In this document: positions 1 through 5,737 of the stretch, in pieces
Numbering within the stretch: the first letter of the stretch is position 1
How the letters are laid out: the number at the start of each line of letters is the position of its first letter
Assembly (NCBI GenBank): GCA_910584435.1
Contig: CAJUAP010000097.1
Span: 1-7,459 of the forward strand
DNA from: an uncultured Acetatifactor sp.
GTDB taxonomy: Bacteria; Bacillota; Clostridia; Lachnospirales; Lachnospiraceae
Length of the DNA: 7,459 nucleotides
Reading direction: 5' to 3'
Program-made: the position numbers and the translations under genes
The notes under the pieces: generated by a model
What the model was told of the DNA's origin: nothing
The model's database searches: none
What the model saw: the letters and a program-made list of their open reading frames with translations, nothing else

Positions 1-302
1 CCAATGAAGAGGAAGCCCTGAAGGCAGCAAACCGTTTTGCAGTATTGTTCGGTATGACGGCAAAGGCCGGCAACAGTTCAGTCTTCGCCGGAACGGCAGT
101 AGAAGCCATGAAGTCTCCCTTCAAGGGCACCAATGGGCATATTGCCATCAGAACGAATTATATTGAGCGTGCTGTGAATTATCTGAGTACTGTTTTAGGT
201 GTGGCATTTGAGGAACCCAAGAAGGATGATAAGGGTAAATACAAGGCAATTTATCTGCAGGAAGAAATCGGCGGATTTGCCGTACACCTGGTTCAGAAAT
301 AG
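1..302 (+). CDS. 2-keto-3-deoxy-6-phosphogluconate (KDPG)/KHG aldolase, C-terminal part (5' end outside window)
   Basis: Only the last 99 codons are present; the reading frame is already open at base 3, so the gene starts outside the window. The full enzyme would cleave KDPG to pyruvate and glyceraldehyde-3-phosphate in the cytoplasm, the last step of hexuronate/pectin catabolism. The visible part is not the (beta/alpha)8 catalytic barrel. It is the C-terminal extension I recognise from clostridial KDPG aldolases: a segment NEEEALKAANRFAVLFGM, a GNSSVFAG loop, then GHIAIRTNYIERAVNYL and a terminal IGGFAVHLVQK. These last pieces look like a VOC/glyoxalase-type half-fold, so the whole protein should be about 100 residues longer than the roughly 210-residue classical enzyme. 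The next gene, 48 bp downstream on the same strand, is the KDG kinase that makes its substrate, which supports the call. The catalytic lysine lies outside the window, so activity cannot be judged. Confidence 0.82.
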   Translation, partial: NEEEALKAANRFAVLFGMTAKAGNSSVFAGTAVEAMKSPFKGTNGHIAIRTNYIERAVNYLSTVLGVAFEEPKKDDKGKYKAIYLQEEIGGFAVHLVQK

Positions 303-350
303 TAATGTCAGAAAAAAGCAGAGCATTGATGAGAAAGGATAAGAGAAACA

Positions 351-1382
351 ATGGCAAAAGTAATTACCATGGGTGAGATTATGCTGAGGTTATCCACCCC
401 TAATTTCGAGAAATTTATTCAGGCAGACGAGTTTGACGTATGCTACGGCGGCGGAGAGGCAAATGTAGCAGTATCGCTGGCAAACTACGGACATGATGCT
501 GAATTTGTTACGGCTGTTCCCAACAATGAGATTGGTGAATGTGCAGTGGCTGCTCTGAGAAAGTATAATGTGGGTACGGAACATATTGCAAAGTGCGGTG
601 AAAGGCTTGGCATCTATTTCCTGGAGAGCGGATGTTCCATGAGACCTTCCAAGGTGGTATATGACAGAGCGCATTCTTCCATATCTACGGCAACGGCGGC
701 AGATTTTGATTTCGATGCTATCTTTGAAGGTGCGGACTGGTTCCATTTTACCGGCATTACCCCGGCAGTATCGGACAGTGCTGCAGTGCTGACCGAGGAA
801 GCGTTGAAGGCAGCGAAGAAGCATGGCGTAAAGGTTTCCGTTGATTTGAATTTCCGTAAGAAATTGTGGTCTTCAGAGAAGGCACAGAAGGTTATGAAGA
901 ACCTGATGCAGTATGTGGATGTGTGTATCGGAAACGAAGAGGATGCGGAACTGGTATTGGGTTATAAGCCTGGCAAGACCGATGTAACCAGCGGTGATCT
1001 GGAGCTGGATGGCTACAAGTCCATTTTTGAGCAGATGGTGGCAGATTACAATTTTGAGTACTGTATTTCCTCACTGCGTGTCAGCCATTCTGCATCCGAC
1101 AATGGCTGGTCAGCATGTATTTATTCCAGGGACTCCAAGGAATTCTATCATTCCAAGGAATACAGCATCCATCCGATTGTTGACCGTGTAGGCGGCGGAG
1201 ATTCCTTTGCAGGCGGTGTCATCTGTGGTATGCTGGACGGCAAGGATTTCAAATCAGCACTGGAATATGGTGTGGCTGCTTCTGCATTAAAGCATACCAT
1301 CCCCGGAGATTTCAACCTGGTATCCAGGAAAGAAGTCGAGACCTTAGCAGGCGGAGATGCTTCCGGACGTGTACAGAGATAA
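351..1382 (+). CDS. kdgK: 2-keto-3-deoxygluconate kinase (PfkB/ribokinase family sugar kinase)
   Basis: A 343-residue cytoplasmic kinase expected to phosphorylate 2-keto-3-deoxygluconate with ATP to give KDPG. Visible PfkB-family features are the N-terminal MGEIMLRLS strand, a substrate-binding GGGEANVAVSLA glycine motif at residues 33-44, SVDLNFRKKLW in the middle, and the C-terminal signature VDRVGGGDSFAGG at residues 277-289. In that signature the anion-hole glycines precede the catalytic base Asp284. The length fits the KdgK/KHG-kinase group. The start is chosen because an AAAGGA ribosome site lies about 11 bases upstream and the MxKVITMGE beginning is typical. The gene follows the KDPG aldolase by 48 bp with no terminator between them, so they are probably co-transcribed; a strong hairpin at 1600-1648 ends the unit. 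Substrate is inferred from family resemblance and the aldolase neighbour. A fructokinase-like or other sugar kinase role is the main alternative. Confidence 0.88.
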   Translation: MAKVITMGEIMLRLSTPNFEKFIQADEFDVCYGGGEANVAVSLANYGHDAEFVTAVPNNEIGECAVAALRKYNVGTEHIAKCGERLGIYFLESGCSMRPSKVVYDRAHSSISTATAADFDFDAIFEGADWFHFTGITPAVSDSAAVLTEEALKAAKKHGVKVSVDLNFRKKLWSSEKAQKVMKNLMQYVDVCIGNEEDAELVLGYKPGKTDVTSGDLELDGYKSIFEQMVADYNFEYCISSLRVSHSASDNGWSACIYSRDSKEFYHSKEYSIHPIVDRVGGGDSFAGGVICGMLDGKDFKSALEYGVAASALKHTIPGDFNLVSRKEVETLAGGDASGRVQR

Positions 1383-1599
1383 GAAGTAAAGCCATCACCT
1401 GTTTATGCCGGCACTATGACAGGGGCAGTGGACGAGCGGAAGACTGAGCTGCTGCCTGTTTATAGTGAAATCATGTTACAAAACCATGTAGTGAAGTCAT
1501 ATGTGGAAGTTCGTCATGAAAATCCTGTCGGAGGCAGGATTCTGAAGATGACATATTGGCCTCATAAAGGTGGTTTTCCCTGCACTGTTTGCTTCTAAC
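1383..1599 (+). other. Non-coding tail of the kdgK operon with strong folding potential
   Basis: I see no convincing gene in these 217 bases; a 60-codon frame from 1416 has no clear RBS and no recognisable motif. The stretch contains two long imperfect hairpins. Hairpin A pairs 1412-1417 with 1462-1467 and 1419-1423 with 1455-1459. Hairpin B is nested, pairing 1480-1486 with 1571-1577, 1499-1504 with 1551-1556 and 1521-1527 with 1535-1541. It ends at the terminator at 1600. It could be a structured 3' UTR or a small RNA processed from the operon transcript, or merely decayed sequence. Confidence 0.35.
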
Positions 1600-1652
1600 A
1601 GGCCGTAAACGCCGTTTGATAAAGTGATATTCAAATCGTTTACGGCCTTTAT
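1600..1652 (+). terminator. Rho-independent terminator of the aldolase-kdgK operon
   Basis: A perfect 12-bp stem pairs 1600-1611 with 1637-1648. Inside it, after a CC bulge, 1614-1619 pairs with 1631-1636 with one G-U pair. The right arm runs into TTTATT. It lies 218 bp after the kdgK stop codon. The converging pseudogene on the other strand ends at 1668, so the hairpin may have served both strands. Confidence 0.75.
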
Positions 1653-1667
1653 TCTGTCCGGTGTGTT

Positions 1668-1981
1668 CTAGTTTATCCATTTATATCCGCACCCCCAAAC
1701 TGTTTCAATATAGACCCGGTCTGTATATGCTGCAATTTTTGTCCTGATTCTGCGGATATGTTCCGCCGCAACATTGCTGCCGCCCTTGCTGTCAAATCCC
1801 CGGACGCGCTCACAAACGTTCAAGCCGTCTAATCCGGGCATATTGATATTCAGTTAGATAATATCCGGCTTCCGTTCCGTCTGCGGCAGACAGGACAAGT
1901 TCACCTTTGCTTTCAAAAAGAAATGCGGAGCATTGACACAATATCCGCTTTATCGTCAGCGATCAATATTTTCGTATTCAT
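1668..1981 (-). pseudogene. Decayed OmpR/PhoB-family response regulator (receiver plus winged-helix remnants)
   Basis: Read from 1981 leftwards, a near-consensus AGGAGGT at 1989-1995 precedes a start giving MNTKILIADDKADIVSMLR, the beginning of a receiver domain with its acidic pair. That frame stops after ISF. A second frame continues with FESKGELVLSAADGTEA. A third gives PDII, a stop codon, then LNINMPGLDGLNVCERVR. In the usual PDIILLDINMPG motif a Leu codon has become the stop and the phosphoacceptor Asp has become Asn. After a few residues the frame jumps straight to the recognition-helix end of a winged-helix domain: GGSNVAAEHIRRIRTKIAAY, then YIETVWGCGYKWIN and a stop. The remnant has about 105 codons against about 225 for the intact family, so most of the second half of the receiver and the front of the effector domain are deleted. 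No histidine kinase gene is nearby. Confidence 0.85.
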
Positions 1982-2003
1982 ATTCCATACCTCCTGACAT
2001 GTG

Positions 2004-2009
2004 ATTATA
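2004..2009 (-). promoter_or_regulatory. Possible -10 element of the response-regulator pseudogene
   Basis: A perfect TATAAT reads on the minus strand 23 bases before the pseudogene start codon. No good -35 hexamer sits 16-18 bases further upstream, so it would need an activator or may be fortuitous. The implied leader is very short, about 16 nt, but it still includes the AGGAGGT site. Confidence 0.35.
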
Positions 2010-2064
2010 ATGCCTGATTTTCAATTATTTATCTACATTTTAAATTATGCTGTAATTTGGGGTA

Positions 2065-2089
2065 ACAGTTTAGATGAAGGCTGAACTGT
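2065..2089. repeat. 9-bp inverted repeat upstream of the response-regulator pseudogene
   Basis: ACAGTTTAG at 2065-2073 and CTGAACTGT at 2081-2089 form an inverted repeat with one T/G mismatch (a wobble pair as RNA) around a 7-base loop. No T-run follows on either strand, so it does not look like a terminator. It lies about 55 bp upstream of the candidate -10 and might be an old operator. Confidence 0.3.
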
Positions 2090-2141
2090 CAGACTTGAGG
2101 GAATGCTCCCATGCCTTTGTCCAATGACATGCAAATCAGAG

Positions 2142-2171
2142 AAACGGCGCAGCTTATAAGCTGCGCCGTTT
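2142..2171 (-). terminator. Perfect 30-nt palindrome, likely terminator of the lipoprotein gene
   Basis: The 30 bases are exactly self-complementary (AAACGGCGCAGCTTA and its complement), forming a GC-rich stem of up to 13 bp with a tiny loop. It lies 53 bases after the lipoprotein stop codon at 2225. On the minus strand it is followed by a loosely T-rich TTTCTCTGATTT. That tail is weak, so termination efficiency is uncertain. Confidence 0.6.
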
Positions 2172-2224
2172 ACAAATTATTCTTATATCGTTCCATGAAC
2201 CGCCTTTTTGGAAGAAGTACAGAA

Positions 2225-2791
2225 CTATTTACGTTCAGCGGTAAAGAATACAAAGAAAACATCACCGGTAGTATCGTTATCAAATTCTTCCAGATAGGAA
2301 ATATTGAAATCATTTTTACCTTCCGGCACTTCAAAAATGAGAAGTCCTGTCCTGGATTCATTGACTGCCAGCATATATTCGTAAGGAAGTACATTTTCGC
2401 CAATGGCATCTGTGGACTCTGCATAATAAGTAATAGGAACATCAAAGGCATCTTCGGATGTATCACCCCATTGTACCTGGAAGTCCGTGTCAAACATAGG
2501 AAGACTCTCTCTATGGGTATTTTTAATCGTCATCTCCGCTACCAGCAGCTCGTTTCCTTCCTGGGGAACATAATTTTCATACTGACTGCAGACATATGCA
2601 CTATTGATAGTAAAGTCGAAGAAATAAGTGTGCATGGTGTCGCCGAATTTACCTTCTGCATATCCCTCGTCATCAGCATATCCTGATGCGGGACTGGATG
2701 CACTGGAACCATCGCCGGACGCCGGAGTGCCGCAGCCTGCCAATGAAAATGCCATAATTGCAGTTAAGAAAAGTGAAATAAATTTTTTCAT
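2225..2791 (-). CDS. Secreted lipoprotein with DUF4352-like immunoglobulin fold
   Basis: The 188-residue product begins with a lipoprotein signal: MKK, a hydrophobic stretch, then lipobox L17-A18-G19-C20. The mature protein would be lipidated on Cys20 and anchored outside the membrane. Residues 21-45 are a Gly/Ser/Ala/Asp-rich linker. The rest reads as a beta-sandwich of the DUF4352/Ig-like type: FDFTINSAYVC, NELLVAEMTIKN, FQVQWGD, NESRTGLLIFEVPEG and a terminal GDVFFVFFTAERK. I recognise this kind of protein as common in Lachnospiraceae, but its biochemical role is unknown to me. The start is supported by GGAGGG at 2801-2806, nine bases upstream. It appears monocistronic, with a promoter near 2852-2880 and a palindromic terminator at 2142-2171. 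The adjacent plus-strand lipoprotein gene diverges from it, sharing the 650-bp intergenic region. Confidence 0.85.
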   Translation of the reverse strand: MKKFISLFLTAIMAFSLAGCGTPASGDGSSASSPASGYADDEGYAEGKFGDTMHTYFFDFTINSAYVCSQYENYVPQEGNELLVAEMTIKNTHRESLPMFDTDFQVQWGDTSEDAFDVPITYYAESTDAIGENVLPYEYMLAVNESRTGLLIFEVPEGKNDFNISYLEEFDNDTTGDVFFVFFTAERK

Positions 2792-2851
2792 GTCAATTTA
2801 CCCTCCATTTTACACAATTTTATACCTTTCTCTATTACAAGCATACATATG

Positions 2852-2880
2852 ATGATAGCACATTTTATCAAAAAGGGCAA
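2852..2880 (-). promoter_or_regulatory. Sigma-A-type promoter for the DUF4352-like lipoprotein
   Basis: On the minus strand TTGCCC (2875-2880, 4/6 to consensus) and TATCAT (2852-2857, 5/6) are separated by exactly 17 bases. Transcription would start near 2845, giving a leader of about 54 nt before the ATG at 2791. Confidence 0.5.
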
Positions 2881-2887
2881 TTTAATA

Positions 2888-2983
2888 ATGTACAAAAATG
2901 AATTAAAAAAATTTAAGAAATTGGATAATCTGCCCTATTACCGGGGTGTAACTTATCAAAATGCGGAATCGGAGAGGATATGA
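2888..2983 (+). other. 31-codon open frame of unknown status in the divergent intergenic region
   Basis: An ATG at 2888 opens a 31-codon frame (MYKNELKKFKKLDNLPYYRG and 11 more residues). It ends with TGA at 2981, overlapping an ATG at 2980 that starts a 13-codon frame behind GGAGAGG. The upstream AAAAAGGG is a poor ribosome site. The lysine-rich beginning and the DNLPYYRG segment look more protein-like than random sequence, so it could be a small peptide gene or the stub of a lost gene. I cannot assign it to a family. The remainder of 2881-3040 shows nothing else that I can support, except a TATAAT at 3022-3027 without a matching -35. Confidence 0.2.
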
Positions 2984-3040
2984 TGGTGAAAGCATTATGT
3001 TATCTTCAGAAAAAGAGATAATATAATCTTAATATTTTGA

Positions 3041-3081
3041 TAGGATACAGTTAGGATACCTTTAGGATACTTTTAAGATAC
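3041..3081 (+). promoter_or_regulatory. Four direct repeats TAGGATAC with 11-bp period (probable activator binding array)
   Basis: TAGGATAC occurs at 3041, 3052 and 3063, followed by TAAGATAC at 3074: four copies spaced exactly 11 bp, about one helical turn. The array ends nine bases before a TATAGT -10 candidate at 3090-3095 and covers the place where a -35 should be. Such same-face direct repeats over a poor -35 are the usual arrangement for OmpR/PhoB-type activators, such as PHO boxes with 11-bp spacing. The motif itself is not one I recognise. The likely target is the large lipoprotein gene at 3440. Confidence 0.65.
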
Positions 3082-3089
3082 AAGGGCAT

Positions 3090-3095
3090 TATAGT
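3090..3095 (+). promoter_or_regulatory. Candidate -10 element of the solute-binding lipoprotein gene
   Basis: TATAGT matches the consensus at 5/6. The hexamer 17 bases upstream (ATACTT) is a poor -35 and lies inside the direct-repeat array, which suggests activator dependence. The resulting transcript would have a leader of about 340 nt. A perfect TATAAT at 3022-3027 is an alternative -10; it would place the repeats inside the transcript. Confidence 0.4.
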
Positions 3096-3124
3096 GTGTT
3101 ACCATGTTTTAAAACCATATAGCG

Positions 3125-3468
3125 AGGTGCATGGCTAATCCAAAGGAAGAATTGGAAGGGAGGCAGCGTGGAAATGCCAGGAATATGGCTGGTATGAGGC
3201 AGCGTGGGGAGTACCAGGAATATGGCTGGTATGAGGCAGCATGGGGAATGCAGAGGAAGGGAAGCCGGAAGGGAGGCAATGTGGGGAATCCAGGGAAGAT
3301 GGGTGGAATAGGTGTATGATAGATAGTACAAGGGAAGGTAAACCGGAGGGGGCAATGTGCAGATGTAAGGGAAGGAGAATCGGAAATGAGAGGTAACATG
3401 ATGCTGCTGGGAAAGAGGAAAAGGAAGGGAGGCAATATAATGATACAGGGAAGACGGTGGCTGGCTGC
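3125..3468 (+). repeat. Nine degenerate tandem copies of a 36-41 bp purine-rich unit running into the start of the lipoprotein gene
   Basis: Units begin at about 3125, 3161, 3197, 3234, 3274, 3310, 3350, 3391 and 3430. The shared pattern is AGGCARYRTG, a few variable bases, CAGGGAAG, then GGAAGGG leading into the next AGG. Two copies starting at 3177 and 3214 are almost identical over 27 bases with a 37-bp period; the others are diverged. The last unit holds the real ribosome site, the ATG at 3440 and the first signal-peptide codons. The unit at 3274 aligns well with it (AGGCAAT, then CAGGGAAGA, then GGTGG). Unit lengths are not multiples of three and successive copies fall in different frames, so the array is not a protein repeat. 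It forms most of the leader of the downstream gene. A 62-codon frame from 3131 is considered incidental. Confidence 0.7.
3428..3433 (+). promoter_or_regulatory. Ribosome binding site fixing the lipoprotein start at 3440
   Basis: GGGAGG with a 6-base gap precedes the ATG at 3440. The in-frame upstream ATG at 3386 has a weaker site and would put MRGNMMLLGKRKRKGG ahead of the signal peptide, which is much less plausible than starting at MIQGRRWLAAVLC. Confidence 0.65.
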
Positions 3469-5635
3469 AGTGCTATGTACGGTTATTGCGGCCGGGCTGT
3501 GCGGCTGTGGAAAACAGGATGCAGCTGTGGACGACATGGCAGAGCCGGTAAAGGGAAGATATGTGGAAAGCCAGGAGGCATTGCCCCAGGAGTTGGAAGA
3601 TTGGAAGATAAAGCAGTTATTTACGGTAAATGATGAGTTGCATCTGCTGGCGGTACAGCAGCAGGAAGAGAAGACGATATTAAGAGAATGGGCCAGCAAG
3701 GAGGACGGATTTGTGGATGTGACTCAGGATTGGCTGGCGGTGTTGGAATTGAACTGTATGGACTGGGCGGAGGTAAAACTGCTGCAGGAAGAAGGCGGAG
3801 TGCAATATCTGTTTGCCGGTTATGCTACAGAAGGAGAGTATAAGGGGCATCTCTGGCGCGGGCAGGGGGAAACGGCAGAAGAAATCACTCCGGAAAAGTG
3901 GACAGTGCCTGACGAACAATGGGGAAGTTATGAATACATCATGGATATTGAGGCGCTGGACAATGGCACATTGGTGACTTATTCTTACCAATCCGTTGAT
4001 ATTTTCCAGGGAGGAGATGGCAGTCTGCTGAAAAGTGAACCTGTAACTGCTCAATATGGAGAAAGCTTTACAGGGGATGGAGAAAATGTGTATTTAAGTT
4101 TGATGGATGAAGCAGGAGGACTTTCTGTTGCCGGAATCGAGAAAAGAAAAGATGGCAGGGAAGATAGTGCGGAAATGATTACCGTTCCTGAGAACACCGG
4201 AAATGCGCAATTCTGCGCTTTAAAAGGGGGAATTTTGATTGCAGCAGGCAATCAAGGTATTTTCCGCTATCAGCCGGAGGCCGCGGAATGGGAAAAACTG
4301 ATAGACGGCATGGAGACAGATTTCAGTCTTACGAGCTGTTGGTGTGTAGACATCAGTGCAATATCTGATGGCAGGATTTATGCTCTGTTCCAGGAATCAG
4401 GCGGCGGGGTGAAACTGAATCGGTACGAGTATGACCCGGAAGCAGTGATAGAGGTAAAAGAAACACTGAAGTTATATACGGTACATGACAGCTCTCTGTT
4501 AAATCAGGCAGCAGCAATGTATCATAGAATGCATCCTGAGGTATTGATCTCTGTTGAGTACGCTTATCCAATGTATTACTATGATAAGACAGATTATAAT
4601 GCCGTATATCAGGAATTGAATACAATGCTCATGGGAGACGGAGCACCTGATATTCTGGTGATGGATCATCTGAATATGGATTCCTATGCCGAAAAGGGAT
4701 TGCTGGCAGATATCAATGATGTGGTGGAACCTTTGGAACAAAGCGGAGCACTGCTATCCAATATCACCGGAAGCTATGTGCAGGAAGACGGCAGCAGGTA
4801 TATCGTACCTCTGCAGTTTGGTTTCTGGATTGCGGCCGGGAGGGATATTGCGGCGGAAAATATGGTCTCTATGAAGAACCTGGCGGAATTCCTTTCAACG
4901 CAGGATTACAGCTATCTGGGAGATCAGACCGTCAGTGAACTGGTGGACAAATTTTACCCTCATTTCTGCAATGAGATTGTTCAGGGCAAGCAGCTGAACC
5001 AGAAGGCATTGGGACAAACGCTGGACTATCTGAAAATAATAGCAGATAACAGCGGAATGGTAAGCAGCCGGGGGAAGGATGAAAAATGTTTCAATGTGTG
5101 GGATCTGGCGGATCAGGGTAAGCTTGCTTTTGAGGAAGCAGATGGTTTTAAGGGATGCATGTTTCCAATAGCTATTGTGGATTATATCAAGGGCGAATTT
5201 ACGGTTTTTGAGAGCAGCTTTATTCCTTCCGTACAGGTGGGAATCTGTGCAAAAAGCCGTTATACGGAAACCGCTAAGGATTTCCTTCGGTTCGCCCTGT
5301 CGGAAGAAATCCAGGATAAGGATTATTACAGTGGTTTTGCAGTGAATTCTGCATCTTTAGAAAAGCAGTCTGTACAAGACCGTTCGGAAGCCGAGGCAGA
5401 GACGGCAATCATGGTGGACGGCGGATATGAAGAGTTCCAGATTAAGAGTTATTCTCAGGAAACGGCAGAAAAGCTGCTGGAGCTCTGCAAGACCCTGTGC
5501 AAGCCCATTCAGGAAGACAGCAAGATACGAGAGGTATTGATAGAGGCCCTGGAGGGATATCTGAATGGAAATCAATCAAAAGAAGAAACAATACAGCAGA
5601 TTGAGGGCGGACTGAAAATGTATTTGGCCGAATAA
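3440..5635 (+). CDS. Large lipoprotein: beta-rich N-terminal domain plus family 1 ABC solute-binding domain
   Basis: The 731-residue product has a lipoprotein signal, MIQGRRWLAAVLC through hydrophobic residues to the lipobox L20-C21-G22-C23, so it should be anchored on the outer face of the membrane. Residues about 30-335 are rich in Trp, Gly and short beta-like segments (HLWRGQGE, ALDNGTLVTYSYQ, GENVYLSLMDE, GGILIAAGNQGIFRYQP). They suggest a beta-propeller-like module, but no blade repeat is certain. Residues about 338-731 resemble extracellular solute-binding protein family 1: LKLYTVHDSSLLNQAAAMYH, GAPDILVMDHLNMDSYAEKG (401 onward), ADINDVVEPL and a C-terminal helical part. Ordinary family members have 400-550 residues, so the N-terminal half is an addition. 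No permease or ATPase gene is adjacent, so it may serve a transporter encoded elsewhere or act as a sensor; the ligand is unknown. Upstream lie the phased repeats and repeat-built leader. No clear terminator follows before the tRNA promoter. Confidence 0.8.
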   Translation: MIQGRRWLAAVLCTVIAAGLCGCGKQDAAVDDMAEPVKGRYVESQEALPQELEDWKIKQLFTVNDELHLLAVQQQEEKTILREWASKEDGFVDVTQDWLAVLELNCMDWAEVKLLQEEGGVQYLFAGYATEGEYKGHLWRGQGETAEEITPEKWTVPDEQWGSYEYIMDIEALDNGTLVTYSYQSVDIFQGGDGSLLKSEPVTAQYGESFTGDGENVYLSLMDEAGGLSVAGIEKRKDGREDSAEMITVPENTGNAQFCALKGGILIAAGNQGIFRYQPEAAEWEKLIDGMETDFSLTSCWCVDISAISDGRIYALFQESGGGVKLNRYEYDPEAVIEVKETLKLYTVHDSSLLNQAAAMYHRMHPEVLISVEYAYPMYYYDKTDYNAVYQELNTMLMGDGAPDILVMDHLNMDSYAEKGLLADINDVVEPLEQSGALLSNITGSYVQEDGSRYIVPLQFGFWIAAGRDIAAENMVSMKNLAEFLSTQDYSYLGDQTVSELVDKFYPHFCNEIVQGKQLNQKALGQTLDYLKIIADNSGMVSSRGKDEKCFNVWDLADQGKLAFEEADGFKGCMFPIAIVDYIKGEFTVFESSFIPSVQVGICAKSRYTETAKDFLRFALSEEIQDKDYYSGFAVNSASLEKQSVQDRSEAEAETAIMVDGGYEEFQIKSYSQETAEKLLELCKTLCKPIQEDSKIREVLIEALEGYLNGNQSKEETIQQIEGGLKMYLAE

Positions 5636-5688
5636 GAGGACAGAAAAGGTAGTTGTTATAAATATTTTCCCAAAATTATAAAAAAGAA

Positions 5689-5717
5689 TTGACATTTTGT
5701 GTGGGAGATGATAAGAT
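5689..5717 (+). promoter_or_regulatory. Promoter of tRNA-Leu
   Basis: A perfect TTGACA at 5689-5694 is followed after 17 bases by TAAGAT at 5712-5717 (4/6). Transcription would begin near 5724, about 13 bases before the mature tRNA 5' end. It lies 54 bases after the stop codon of the lipoprotein gene. Confidence 0.65.
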
Positions 5718-5737
5718 GATACTTGCGTGATGCACTT

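Noticed and set aside
390..824. 144-codon minus-strand frame inside kdgK
   Set aside because: A shadow of the kinase gene, whose motifs and context are clear.
1416..1598. 60-codon frame downstream of kdgK
   Set aside because: No ribosome site, no recognisable motif, and the region folds into hairpins; treated as non-coding tail.
2111..2686. 191-codon plus-strand frame opposite the DUF4352-like lipoprotein
   Set aside because: The minus-strand gene has a signal peptide, lipobox, RBS, promoter and terminator; the opposite frame starts before the palindrome and has no recognisable features.
2888..2983. Stub of an ADP-ribosyltransferase, from a faint YRGV-like match
   Set aside because: Four residues are far too little to support a family; kept only as an open frame of unknown status.
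3161..3260. CRISPR array, suggested by the ~37-bp period
   Set aside because: There are no constant repeats separated by unique spacers; the copies are contiguous, degenerate and lack the repeat-spacer pattern, and no cas gene is near.
3131..3319. 62-codon open frame across the leader repeats
   Set aside because: The GAGG upstream is only three bases from the ATG. The 37-bp repeat crosses frames, so the two repeat copies encode unrelated peptides, and the purine bias alone keeps the frame open.
3109..3699. Long Pro/Ser-rich open frame on the minus strand
   Set aside because: It is the complement of the purine-rich leader and lipoprotein start. It has no RBS and its composition reflects strand bias.
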